A DNA stretch of 64,000 nt, from contig CM042987.1 in NCBI GenBank assembly GCA_023678885.1, positions 30,776,927-30,840,926 of the forward strand. The letters are read 5' to 3'. The translations under genes were made by a program, and so were the position numbers. Shown here piece after piece: positions 1-8,973 of the stretch. Below the pieces are notes generated by a model, which saw only the letters and a list, made by a program, of their open reading frames with translations, was not told the DNA's origin and searched no databases. Origin of the DNA: Pogostemon cablin (lineage: Eukaryota > Streptophyta > Magnoliopsida > Lamiales > Lamiaceae). Every line of letters starts with the position of its first letter. Position 1 is the stretch's first letter.

Positions 1-180
1 CTTTTCCTAGCACTGTTGGTAATTCTTCACCTGAGTCTTTTGGAAAGACTCATTCTTTTGTTGTGCAGATGCCGACTCCTGAATCAATGTATGCCGCAAA
101 ATATTTCGCACGATGCTCCTTATATATTATCCCGACGGTGATATATATCGAGAATGGACTTGTGGCCATGGGTGGATCAG
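1..180 (-). pseudogene. Start of caulimovirid aspartic protease, with stop codon, cut by window edge
   Basis: Minus-strand translation gives SIYITVGIIYKEHRAKYFA leading into AAYIDSGVGICT. This is the place of the retropepsin motif (usually D-T/S-G-A), here D-S-G-V at about 75-86. A TGA at 50-52 follows four codons later in the same frame, so the polyprotein is interrupted. The rest of the polymerase ORF would continue beyond the window. The 181-617 stretch between movement protein and protease reads in fragments (ending LEFLEDHKPWERL) and is decayed. Confidence 0.7.
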
Positions 181-617
181 AGCTTATAAACCCTAGCCTC
201 TACTAGTAAACCTTGTATCTTTTCTCTTTGACCGTAAACTCCATTCCATCTTGTAGTCGTTCCCAAGGTTTGTGATCCTCGAGAAACTCCAATCCCAGTA
301 CTAGTTGCTCTGGTAATCTTCCTCTAACTCCCTCGATTATCAGCTCAAGATCACCAAGTTTGAGCTATCATTGGTATCTCCCAGTTATTGGTTGTTGAAC
401 ATAATACAAAACATCACAAGGAATAGAGTTTTCCTTTTTAGTGATATCGAATATTACTTCAACTCCTCTCCATCCTTCTGGGCATTTCAGTTCACCTTTA
501 GTTGTGAACTTTTTTGGTTCCTGGATTACCTCCACGATTTGGCTTCTTTCCCCATTTTTTGCTAATCATTCTGTCTTCTTGGAAAGAAATCCTTCTTTGT
601 TCGAATCTGAGGCTATT

Positions 618-1328
618 TTACCTATTCCAGACTGGCTTATCCCTGATCCATAAATCCATATCGTGGATTAGCGGTAGCTCCATTATCTCTGGCCTAGTTG
701 CGTAAGCCACTTTCTCGAACACTTCTAGTATCTCAATGTACTCCTTCATTTGGAATAGATCCGAATGATGAGTATTGGACAGAGCATATGAGATATTGTA
801 TGTGAGGGAGTAAGGCCTATTCCCTTCTCTCATCAAGTCTTTATTTTTGAAATCTTGATAAAGGATGAGTGCCCTATTGAAATCTCTATCTGCCAGATTG
901 TAGGCAATCCTTGGATAAATGTAGGATGCCACCTTTCCTGCATATAGATTTCCTGAGAGTCCTCCTAGGTATGCTTCTCTTGTATTCTTAATCCTTTTAT
1001 CAAAGACAGCAATATTGATTGGTGTATCGATTCCTTCTTTGAATGTTGCTTTGATGAGGATCCGAATAGCTCCGATATAGACCCAAGATATAGTTTTGGA
1101 TACCTTTTCCGGGAGTTTATTGAGTTCCCTCTTGATCTCTTCATAGGGAACCAGTTGCATTTCCATCATATTTCTTGTGAGCTCTATTAGGATGGTAATT
1201 TTCCCTTCGTTCACCTTATATATGATGTTATGCTTTCTATTCTTGAAGTTTGAAAAAAATTTCTCCAGCTTTCCTACAGTGAATCCATCGTATAGGTTAA
1301 GCCTTGGATCCTCTTTCATGATTCTCAT
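618..1328 (-). CDS. Caulimovirid movement protein (30K superfamily), uninterrupted core
   Basis: A 236-residue ORF with the 30K-family core: the segment around GAIRILIKATFKEGIDTPI, a following hydrophobic strand with IAVFDKRI, LGGLSGNLYAGK, and ISYALSNTHHSDLF. Family members bind nucleic acid and form tubules through plasmodesmata to move the virus between cells. The ORF ends with TAA at 618-620, and related-looking but interrupted sequence continues to about 190, so the C-terminus may have been longer. It lies downstream of the capsid region and upstream of the protease. This is the best-preserved part of the viral copy; expression is not shown. Confidence 0.8.
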   Translation of the reverse strand: MRIMKEDPRLNLYDGFTVGKLEKFFSNFKNRKHNIIYKVNEGKITILIELTRNMMEMQLVPYEEIKRELNKLPEKVSKTISWVYIGAIRILIKATFKEGIDTPINIAVFDKRIKNTREAYLGGLSGNLYAGKVASYIYPRIAYNLADRDFNRALILYQDFKNKDLMREGNRPYSLTYNISYALSNTHHSDLFQMKEYIEILEVFEKVAYATRPEIMELPLIHDMDLWIRDKPVWNR

Positions 1329-1394
1329 AAGGGTTTTATGAGAAATAGATGTCTAGGAAAAGAATCCAGACATATCTTTTTGCATCTCCTGTCT

Positions 1395-2575
1395 GAAGTT
1401 TTCTTCTTCACTCCGACTCATCTTTGGAAGATTCGTCTTGGCTGAAGAATTCTTCTTCATAGATGCTCCCGTCTGAGGGTATATCTTCAAATTGATATAC
1501 ATGTACTAGATCTTGGAAGTAAATAGCTTCCTCAATTTCTAGAGTTGTTTCGAACTGTCGTACTCCCCGTTTCTGGTTCTCCGGGCAATCTGGTGAGATA
1601 TGCCCTCTAGCTCCGCATGTATAGCAGTTACAATCCTTAAATCTTTCATTCGCTCGTGTAGCTGCTCTTCGGAACGTCTTTCTTGTGGGAGTTCTTCCTG
1701 TACTCCTCTGGTTTGATCATGAGGATGAAGCTTGACTTCTTGAACTCTATCTGGATGGTCCAGACATTTGTCCTGATTTATAGCTTCGGGTCTTTTGCTT
1801 GGACTAAAAGGATCTTGGTCTTCTGGACCTCTATCATCCGCTTCTTTGTGTGTAAGGATGGTTTTTCTTCAACCTTTTCTGCTTCCTTGGGCTTCTTCCA
1901 ATGATGGTTGGAAGATTATTATTCTCGCAGCATAATGGTACTGTCTTATTGATTCCCCTTAATCTCTTATAGTTCTTGTGTAGTGATGCTTGATGACACC
2001 ACTCTGCAATCTTGGCTTTGAGGAAAGACATCCTTCTTGCTATTGAATCTAGCTCGCATGGTTCATACTCTTTGATCAGTATTTCTCTCCATGGACTTGG
2101 AATCTTGGTAAAGAATAGGTGGAATACTTCCTCCTACTTAATCTTAGACTTCCATCTATACTCTTGAAGAGTTTGATGTACTCATCTACATGACAGATGT
2201 CCAGTAGTTCTAGGCTATATAGGGCATTCATATACTTCTTCTTTTCTTCTTTCATTCATTCGAAGTAACCTACTCCGATGAAGTGGATCTTGAAGATCTT
2301 GGCCATGCGATCAACAATATTGCCTAGGTCTTCGCCTTCCATGACCTCTTTCTTGACTTCGTCTGAGAGTACCTCCCAGATACACTTTACTGTTCCTTCC
2401 AGGCTTATAGTTAGGAATCATATGAACCCTTCTTTGTCCAGCTCTAATGCGCCACATGCAATCTTCATGGCATTTGTCCATTCATCGATCAAGGTCTCCC
2501 TATTTTTAAAGTCGAGAGTGTCGAGGTTTAAAATCAACCCGTATGGATTTATCAGTTCAAGGTGAGACCGATCAT
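1395..2575 (-). pseudogene. Caulimovirid coat-protein region with CCHC zinc knuckle, broken
   Basis: On the minus strand this stretch reads in pieces as the capsid core: IVDRMAKIFKIHFIGVGYFE near 2335-2250, a segment with FLKAKIAEWCHQAS and NNLPTIIG at about 2030-1900, and the nucleic-acid-binding knuckle CYTCGARGHISPDCPEN (C-X2-C-X4-H-X4-C) at about 1625-1575. An acidic tail rich in Glu, Asp and Ser follows, as in family capsids. In-frame stops and shifts separate the pieces, for example just after GVGYFE. It is an old inactive copy; the boundaries are approximate. Confidence 0.75.
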
Positions 2576-2838
2576 ATGGGGTGTTGTGTAGATTAGATCC
2601 TCGAACTCAGCTTGCTCCTGTTGACATTCCTATTGCCTTCATCTTGAAGTTTTCCGGTTGTTAGAATGTCTCTTCTTGTCTTGTCTTATGGATTCCATGT
2701 GATCCAGGGGTTCCTTCATTTTGGCTCCGATCTTGTTGAGCCTGCGACTGTTGTTGAGAACTTGATGATTCTCCAACATTCATCTTTAGATCTACAATTG
2801 ATAGTCCTTAGAAAGAGTCATATAGATATTGTAGATCT

Positions 2839-3189
2839 TCAAGATTTGCTCTTTCCATCCGGGGATGTAGATTCTACTCGAAGGATAGCAATTATCTTCT
2901 CGCTTTCGGACTTTAGCCTTATGACCTCTGTCGTCTTCCCCTTTTGGTGTAAAAGGGGTTCTATTCCGAAGGTTGGTGGCAACCTTCCACCTGGCCTTCT
3001 TCCTGTCACCTTGGTTTCCAAGGACTTTACTTGTTCTTTCAACTTCATGATGAGGTCGAGTTGCTTGTTCTGCAACTTCTCCACATTATCTATCTTAAGG
3101 CTGATCTCGAACATCATCTTGGACATGCTCTGGCAATATTCTCCAAAGAATCTCACCGTATTCTGTAATTCTCTAAGATCTTGGTTCAT
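2839..3189 (-). CDS. Coiled-coil ORF of the endogenous caulimovirid (virion-associated or capsid N-terminus)
   Basis: A 116-residue ORF whose first 60 residues have heptad-like spacing of Leu, Ile, Met and Val between charged residues (EISLKIDNVEKLQNKQLDL, then IMKLKEQVKSLETK), which indicates a coiled coil. A Pro/Gly/Arg-rich basic patch follows (TGRRPGGRLPP), then a Lys-rich tail. Caulimovirid virion-associated proteins combine a coiled coil with a basic nucleic-acid-binding tail, so this is a plausible role; it may equally be the N-terminal piece of the coat-protein ORF that continues downstream. Confidence 0.5.
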   Translation of the reverse strand: MNQDLRELQNTVRFFGEYCQSMSKMMFEISLKIDNVEKLQNKQLDLIMKLKEQVKSLETKVTGRRPGGRLPPTFGIEPLLHQKGKTTEVIRLKSESEKIIAILRVESTSPDGKSKS

Positions 3190-3340
3190 CTTAGAGTTAT
3201 CTGTCTCGATCTCCTTTCACTCCATCATTCTGTCCAATGTGTGAAAAGTGATACGGCTTGCAGATCTCTCTTGGGCCCTGGTTCGGGCGCCTTCTTCATT
3301 GCTTGTGTTTAGGGACACGTCCATGAATATCGGTGAAACT

Positions 3341-3655
3341 TCAGAATTCCACTATGTTTCTTGAGAATTCTTTAGAGTATCTTATCTCCATCTGGCGTAG
3401 TTCCTCCAGATGTTCTTCCTTGGTGTGGTTGACACGAATATTTGCCAACTCTCTTATTTGATTTACACCTTCCCAATACCGGTCGGCGTCCTCGTATTCT
3501 TTCTCTACATATTGTCTATACAACACACAATAATATTGTTGTATAGAATTACTTGTCTCATCATAGTTGACAGACCAGAAGTCCCTGTTGCTCCAACTTT
3601 GAACAGGGCTGATAGACCTGTTACTCTCGGATGTCGAACTTTCGTTCGGATCCAT
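3341..3655 (-). CDS. First small ORF of the endogenous caulimovirid, function unknown
   Basis: A 104-residue ORF starts about 70 bases downstream of the primer site in the viral orientation. It is rich in Glu, Asp, Tyr and Ser and has a charged, probably helical C-terminal half. I recognise no catalytic or binding motif. Its place, first after the primer site and before a coiled-coil ORF, resembles the N-terminal part of the capsid ORF or a virion-associated protein in this virus family, but similarity to a named protein is not evident by eye. The stretch 3190-3340 between it and the next ORF is non-coding or decayed in this frame. Confidence 0.45.
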   Translation of the reverse strand: MDPNESSTSESNRSISPVQSWSNRDFWSVNYDETSNSIQQYYCVLYRQYVEKEYEDADRYWEGVNQIRELANIRVNHTKEEHLEELRQMEIRYSKEFSRNIVEF

Positions 3656-3725
3656 ATTTCTTAAAACTCTCTTCTCGTTAAGTGATATAAGTATATAATA
3701 AATTTTTCATTCATAAATAAATAAA

Positions 3726-3743
3726 CCTAGGGCTCTGATACCA
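3726..3743 (-). promoter_or_regulatory. Primer binding site for tRNA-iMet
   Basis: The minus strand reads TGGTATCAGAGCC, which pairs with the 3' end of plant initiator tRNA-Met. A two-base CT insertion follows and then AGGTTT, so pairing resumes after a bulge. In caulimovirids this site primes minus-strand DNA and defines genome position 1, consistent with the first ORF beginning about 70 bases further on. Confidence 0.85.
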
Positions 3744-3779
3744 TTTTAAAGCGTGATAAAAGTGATGAAAATTAGGAAA

Positions 3780-3905
3780 ATATATAGGCCGAATAGGCAA
3801 ATATGTATAGGCCGAATAGAACAACTATTTAGGCGAAAACATATGGGCCGAATAGGCAAATATTTATAGGCCGAATAAGCAACTATTTGGGCCGAATAAA
3901 AGTAT
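3780..3905 (-). repeat. Degenerate tandem repeats in the pararetroviral leader
   Basis: The motif GGCCGAATA recurs four times and a degenerate copy once, at spacings of about 20-35 bases, inside longer units such as TATAGGCCGAATAGGCAAAT. It sits just upstream of the primer site in viral orientation, in the leader or promoter segment. Function unknown. Confidence 0.7.
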
Positions 3906-4232
3906 AAAATATTAAGGATATATAGGTCATTTCGAGTATCAACCGGATATAACAAATAAAATCATTTGTTTGAATATATTTTTAAAATGATGTTTGGGGG
4001 TAAAGTGGTCTTAAATATAAAAAGTGGCTAGAAAAAATTACTTTTAACATTGATGGCTAGAAAAAATTCTTTTAAGTCAAAGTGTCTACTTTTTGCCATT
4101 ATCACTTGAAATATTATACTCCATGAAAGGAGTATATAGATATAGATTAGTACAAATTAATATTGTTATAATAATAGTACAATTTATAAATTATTATACT
4201 ACTATGGTTTTTCATGATATTTTTAGAAGATA
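3906..4232. other. AT-rich stretch without a recognisable gene
   Basis: AT-rich sequence between the viral leader and the next MITE. It may include more of the viral intergenic region. A short near-duplication (GGCTAGAAAAAATT twice, about 4026-4075) is the only structure I see. Confidence 0.5.
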
Positions 4233-4487
4233 CTCCCTCTGTCCCATCCTAATAGTTACATATTTCCTTTTTGGGCGTCTCATCCTAATGGTTACATTTC
4301 TCTTTTTAGCATATGGGACCCACACAAATTAATTACTTCTCTCTCCATTGACCCACACATCACACTAATACACCTACCCACTTTACATTAAAATATTATT
4401 TCTCTCACCTCAATACACATTAAAATACTATACTCATTAATCCACGTGCAAAAAGCAAACGTAACCATAAGGACGGGACGGAGGGAG
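4233..4487. mobile_element. Stowaway-type MITE
   Basis: 255 bp with inverted ends CTCCCTCTGTCCCA and GGGACGGAGGGAG, flanked on both sides by TA. This is the Tc1/mariner Stowaway signature. No coding capacity. Confidence 0.9.
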
Positions 4488-4489
4488 TA

Positions 4490-4845
4490 TAATTAATGGA
4501 ATTAATATTTAATTTTGTGAAACACTTGGTAACTTTTTTATTATTTATGGTAAGAAATATTACTATATATACAATTCTATATTATATATCATTTAATAAT
4601 ATATTAATGGTAAGGAATCATCTAGTTTCAGTTTTTCTATCTTTGATCCTCATCTTATCTTTTCTTCAATAGCAAATTAAAGTGTTAACTTTTTATTTAT
4701 AATAAAAGTCAATTCTTTCCTCTCACCTCACACACCTTCTGTTTTTAAGCTTTTTCAATATACTTCTTCAACAAATAAAATAAAATAACCATTCCAGAAA
4801 CTTTTTCTTTCTTTCTCATTAGTTCTTCATCAGGAATTAGAAGCT
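4490..4845. other. AT-rich stretch, no gene seen
   Basis: Low-complexity AT-rich DNA with a short pyrimidine-rich tract before the P450 fragment. I see no upstream P450 exon here. Confidence 0.5.
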
Positions 4846-5210
4846 CATGTTCTCCATCATTGAAGACCACAAGACCAAGAATAAGATTAATGTTTCCACA
4901 GTGTTGACGTTTAGCTGTCCCTGGAAGAAGATGAGGAAAAGCTCCGTTGATCTTCAGAGGAACCGACACCACCGCAATGCTCACCGAGTGGGTCATGGCC
5001 GAGTTAGTCCTCCACCCCAGTACAGTCCAAGATGCGCTAGGAGCTTGACCAATGTCGACATGGCAAGGCTGTCTTACCTGCAGGCCGACGCCACTGCTCT
5101 TCTGGGCCCGCCTCTTCACCACCGACGTTAGCGTCGGCACGGCATGCTAACATCCCCACCGGTACCACCGAGTGCTATGGTTAACATTTGGAAATGGGGA
5201 TGTGGGTTTT
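4846..5210 (+). pseudogene. Cytochrome P450 pseudogene fragment, CYP78A-like
   Basis: The three plus frames together carry pieces of a P450 middle region: SIIEDHKTKN, then VDV-stop-LSLEEDEEKL (TAG at 4912-4914), then the I-helix oxygen-binding segment FRGTDTTAMLTEWVMAEL followed by VLHP, then DMARLSYLQA (K-helix approach), GPLL/FWARL, and AMVNIW. The motif order and the FRGTDT I-helix match the CYP78A family (plant organ-size P450s). At least three frame changes and one stop separate the pieces, and the heme-binding cysteine region is absent. The Tat element inserted 65 bp downstream of the last recognisable piece. The fragment is GC-rich against its AT-rich surroundings. The long minus-strand ORF over the same bases is a shadow. 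Confidence 0.75.
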
Positions 5211-5269
5211 GCAATGAACAACTTGGGAATGGGTATGTTTATAGAAAACTCATAGCCTTCCCTTCCATT

Positions 5270-5274
5270 GTAAG
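5270..5274. repeat. Target-site duplication GTAAG (left) of the Tat element
   Basis: GTAAG directly precedes the left LTR and is repeated after the right LTR. This identifies both ends of the insertion and the pre-insertion site. Confidence 0.9.
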
Positions 5275-6234
5275 TGTAATAACAAATTTTGTATTTATTA
5301 AAATAATAAACACAAAAGAAATTACAAAGAAAATCCAAGATGGATTGAACTTGAGATATGAGTAGACAGTCTCTAGCTATCCTCTGATTCCTCTCTTGAG
5401 TTGACTTCTTGACTCTATCAACTTTCGGAGCTGGATCTTCGGATGAAGCTTATCCGAGCTCGGATTTGACTTGAAGCTTTAAAAAACGTTTATCCAGAGG
5501 CGTCGAGCCTTTGTTTGGATCAACCGTTGACTTGAAGATTTACTGTGAAGAACGCCGTTCAATTTGGTAGAACACCGTTGACTTCACGAATATTGCTGGA
5601 TGAACTTGACTTGAAGAAACGATGAATCTGAGGGGCTCCGCACCTTGATCTCAGATTGAATGATGTTTCTAGATTGATCTTCGAAGAATGACTTTGATCT
5701 TCGTAGAGATTCCAAGTTCCTTCAGAGCTTTCCAGGCTTTCAGGATTTTCAGAATGAATGGAATGAGGACTGAAGGTCCTTATTTATAGGTAGAGAAAAT
5801 AACCACTTGAGAGATATTTTCTCCTTCAAAAGATATGTTGGGCTTTTCTCCTTTAATTAAGCCTGCTGGACTGGATACGGGCCTATTTAATTTAATTAAG
5901 TCTGTAAGATTTTGACTTGGGCTTTTTTAATTTAATTAGGCCAACTGGACCGGATATGCTGGGCTTATTGACTTGAGTCGAGCCCACTTGACTTGAATTA
6001 AGCCCATTTAACTTGAATTAAGCCCATTTAACTTGAATTAAGCCCATTTAACTTGAATTAAGCCCATTTAACTTGGATTTTGGGCTCAAATAATTATATT
6101 AATTATTAATTATATATTCATTTATTTTAGGAATTAATTTATTTAAATTCCTTAATAAATAAATATTAAATTAATACTTAATATATTTTCTTTTGCATTT
6201 ATATTTATTAGGCAATAAAATTTAATTGCCTACA
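5275..6234 (-). repeat. 3' LTR of the Tat element (left copy)
   Basis: Starts TGTAATAACAAATTTTG and ends AATTGCCTACA on the plus strand. It has a TATA box (minus strand CCTATAAATA, 5781-5790) and four 20-bp tandem units (ACTTGAATTAAGCCCATTTA, 5991-6070) where the other LTR has three. Confidence 0.93.
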
Positions 6235-6250
6235 AATGCCCCCTTGCATT
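6235..6250 (-). promoter_or_regulatory. Polypurine tract of the Tat element
   Basis: On the minus strand GCAAGGGGGCATT abuts the 3' LTR, the expected place for plus-strand DNA priming. Confidence 0.75.
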
Positions 6251-6588
6251 TTGTTCATGGAAATTTGTCATTGAGGTGGACAAATTGCAACATTTCACAT
6301 CTGGGCCCTCTTTTCCCTTCAGTTTGGGCCTCCATCAACTTCTTGCCCCAAATCCTTCTCTGGGCCTTTTCCAACTTATTATTATTATATTTTTTTATTC
6401 TGACCCAATAAATGATAAGCATGTATGTTCTTCCTTATACTTGGAGAACAAGAAATATACCGGATCCTCAACAAATCAACTCAAGAATCTAACATGATAA
6501 TCTTGAAATCACAGATTACACATCCGAAGCAAATCCAAAGAAATATTTGGGTAATCTTCAAATACTTATCTCCAAAGTTTCTAACCCC

Positions 6589-6597
6589 TATATAAGG
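6589..6597 (+). promoter_or_regulatory. Candidate TATA box for the antisense PMD gene
   Basis: TATATAAGG stands about 350 bp inside the 3' LTR, facing the PMD gene, in a region with no sense ORF. In the element without the nested Athila it would lie about 1.5 kb upstream of the PMD start codon, with room for a 5' leader intron ending just before 19701. Inference from position and motif. Confidence 0.45.
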
Positions 6598-6969
6598 AGA
6601 GGTCATGCCCTTCAATTTTCACATATCAGTTCATAGCTTTTGCAGGTTCTTCTTCCATCAAGGGCAACGAGTTCGAGCACGTTCGTCAAAAGCGGTGAAC
6701 ACTTAACTTCACCTTACTGCTTTCCTTTTATTTTCTCTTGTCTGCTCATTTTCTTTCTTTTCCCTTGTTTTTTCCCTTCTTTTAATCCTGCACATACCAA
6801 ACTCCTTTCTTGCTTCTTTTCTTTTATTTGATCATCAAGGTAAGATCGACTTCTGTATCTCTTCTGTCTTTTCCTTTTTCTTTTTTTTTCCTTTTCCACA
6901 CGACGTATCCACGAAGAGAAGTGAAGAGAAGACTTTAACGTATACGGGAAGCCAAGACCAGTGACGTCG

Positions 6970-7080
6970 AGGTGGAGAGCGGTCGACGGCGGACCACCCA
7001 TGGTGGTTGCTTGTCGGGCTCACACCGCGAGGTGAAAAGCAGTCAACGGCGGACCACCCATGGTGGTTGCTTGTTGGGCT
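6970..7080. repeat. Two 60-bp tandem units; third unit lies across the nested element
   Basis: Two near-identical units, each containing GGCGGACCACCCATGGTGG followed by TTGCTTGT. A related third unit is at about 18789-18832, on the other side of the Athila insertion, so the array was originally contiguous. The near-palindromic CCACCCATGGTGG is conserved in all three. Confidence 0.75.
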
Positions 7081-7111
7081 CACACCTCCGACGGAAGTGG
7101 GTGGAGAGGTG

Positions 7112-7136
7112 CCCTTTGGCAACGGCGCCATTTTCT
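7112..7136 (-). repeat. 25-bp PBS-containing extension beyond the Athila 3' LTR
   Basis: Between the end of the 3' LTR and the AGGTG target duplication lie 25 bases identical to 16891-16915, which hold the spacer, the primer site TGGCGCCGTTGCC (7118-7130, minus) and AAAGGG. A standard LTR element has host DNA directly after the 3' LTR. Confidence 0.85.
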
Positions 7137-8958
7137 TGTTTGCCTATTTTTAGCACTCACGAGCAAGAATACTCGATCGTTGTAGTATTATATCCCAAGA
7201 AAAATTATCAATCCAATAAGGAGTTATATTCGTACTAGCAAAATACGTGAGCTCATGTTCATTGTTGTTTTTGTAAAGATGATCGGGGGTTTTGAGATTG
7301 ATTAACAACTAAAACAAGTAACAAGTAAATAAGATAGCAAATAAGATAAATGACAAGTAAAGAAAATGGGTGCTAAAGTTCAAGTATGGAAAGACATGGG
7401 ATTAGAAACATCCAAGCACACTCGATTCATATTATCATGCAAACGGAATTCAACTCAATTGATGTAGACTAAGGGTGATCACGATTGTATCCTAAGCTCC
7501 CTTTCGGGTTACAAAGGTTGTTGATCCATTTTAGACTCCCAAAAGCACTTAAGATCAAAGCCCAACATTAACCCCTTCCATCTAGGTACTAGTTAGATTA
7601 AACTCTCCCTTTTTGTGTACTAAGGCCAACGAATGGATTGGTTCCCCTCATTGAATTCAAATATCCTTTCGGTCAAACCCAAACTCAATGTCTAATCATG
7701 CCTTCCTAATACTATAGAGGGTCGTTTCCGTCTCACTCCAAGCAATACATACATGAACATCATGATAGCATTTAATTACCACAAATAATCCATTGATCAA
7801 CAATCCATTAAACCAATAAACATTCATGAATAACAAACCATGCCATCACAACATCAAGACAATTAAACTCCATGAATAGAAATCAACATCAATTAAATCA
7901 AAAACCAATTTAATCCACATGATAATATAAATCTAATATGCTCTTCATGTTCCTAATCCCACTAGAGGGATTAGCCTATCATAGTAAAAGTAATAAAACA
8001 ATTAAATGATTCATTACAATTACCCATAGTCTAAGATCTAAAGAAATACAAAATGAATGGATTCTTCCCTATCAATTTCTTGAAGAGAATCTTCTATTCT
8101 TCTTGATCTCCACCTCTAGCTCTTGATTCCTTGAGATCTCTCACACCCAATGGAAGGGATGAAGTTTTGATGGAGAATTAATGGAGATGATGAAGATGGA
8201 TCAAAATGGATGAAGGTGGATGAAGATGATGGTGGGAAATGGAAGAAATGGTGTGTGAGGTGTGTGTAGATGATAGGATTTTCGGATCTCCTCCAATTGT
8301 TGAATAAAGGGGTATTTATACCCCTTTGGAGGCTTCTAGAAGGATCTGGAAATTTCTGCAGGAAAATACCCAACACGAGTCGTGCTCTGTAACACGGCCA
8401 CGGGGTGGCCGTGTTGTGTCTTCTGATGCTGCCGCACGGCCTCGCCTTACAGGGCCGTGTTACGCAACACGGCTCGTGTGCTGCAACACGAGTCGTGTGT
8501 TGTAACACGGGCACAGGTGTGGTCGTGTTGGCTCTTCTGATGTCGCCACACGGCCACCTTCTTACAGGGCCGTGTTGGTGACACGGCTCGTGCTCCCGAC
8601 TCGACTCGTGCAACTGGACACGACCTGAAGTTGCCCGTGTTGAGTGACTAGATGTCGCCACACGCCCAACTCTTACAGGGCCGTGTTGGCTACACGGCTC
8701 GTGTGCTGGCTCCTGCATTTCTTCACTGTTTTGGCTCGTTCTCCCTCGTTTCAACTCCGAATTGAGATTCGCTTTTTCCTACATCTTCCTTATCATGTTT
8801 AGCATCCAATAAAAAGTGAAAATCTTACGTTTAAGCTCATTCACACACATTTCAATAAAAATACAAAACACAACCAAATAACATATAAAATACGGATAAA
8901 ATAATACGAAAATACATATAAAAAGACACTAAAATCTAGGTGAAAATAGCTCTAATCA
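7137..8958 (-). repeat. 3' LTR of the nested Athila
   Basis: Minus-strand ends TGATTAGAGC ... GGCAAACA. The U3 part has a motif array (about 8370-8710) and a TATA box (8306-8327). A 212-residue minus ORF inside it (8116-8754) is read through the array and I do not call it a gene. Confidence 0.93.
8306..8327 (-). promoter_or_regulatory. Palindromic TATA box in the Athila 3' LTR
   Basis: GTATAAATAC lies at the centre of perfect 10-bp inverted arms (AAAGGGGTAT / ATACCCCTTT) with a 2-bp spacer. Confidence 0.7.
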
Positions 8959-8973
8959 ACCCCCCAAACTTAA
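8959..8973 (-). promoter_or_regulatory. Terminal polypurine tract of Athila
   Basis: Minus strand TTAAGTTTGGGGGGT immediately before the 3' LTR (TGATTAG...). Confidence 0.88.

Larger units (their letters stand above)
1..3743 (-). mobile_element. Endogenous caulimovirid (pararetrovirus) remnant, truncated by window edge
   Basis: Read on the minus strand, a methionine-initiator primer site (3726-3743) is followed by two small ORFs, a coat-protein region with a CCHC knuckle, a 30K-type movement protein and the start of an aspartic protease. This is the content of a plant pararetrovirus (Caulimoviridae). The coat protein precedes the movement protein, an order I associate with cavemoviruses and solendoviruses rather than caulimo-, petu- or badnaviruses; the genus is inference. 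Several reading frames carry stops, so the copy is decayed. Reverse transcriptase and RNase H would lie beyond position 1 and are not visible. Confidence 0.85.
6235..6969. other. Tat element 3' noncoding region / antisense leader
   Basis: Pyrimidine-rich on the plus strand with the TATA-like box at 6589. ORFs here are short and low in complexity. I read it as 5' leader of the antisense gene and 3' UTR of gag-pol. Confidence 0.5.

Noticed and set aside
2278..3244. Plus-strand ORFs (95 and 192 residues) over the viral remnant
   Set aside because: Antisense shadows of the capsid and coiled-coil regions, which read well on the minus strand.
4745..5140. 131-residue minus ORF
   Set aside because: Antisense to the P450 fragment, whose motifs are clear on the plus strand.
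8116..8754. 212-residue minus ORF within the Athila LTR (and its twin at 17895-18533)
   Set aside because: Read through the palindrome array and the U3 leader; repeats of HEPC.QHGPVR follow the DNA repeats. No protein family seen.
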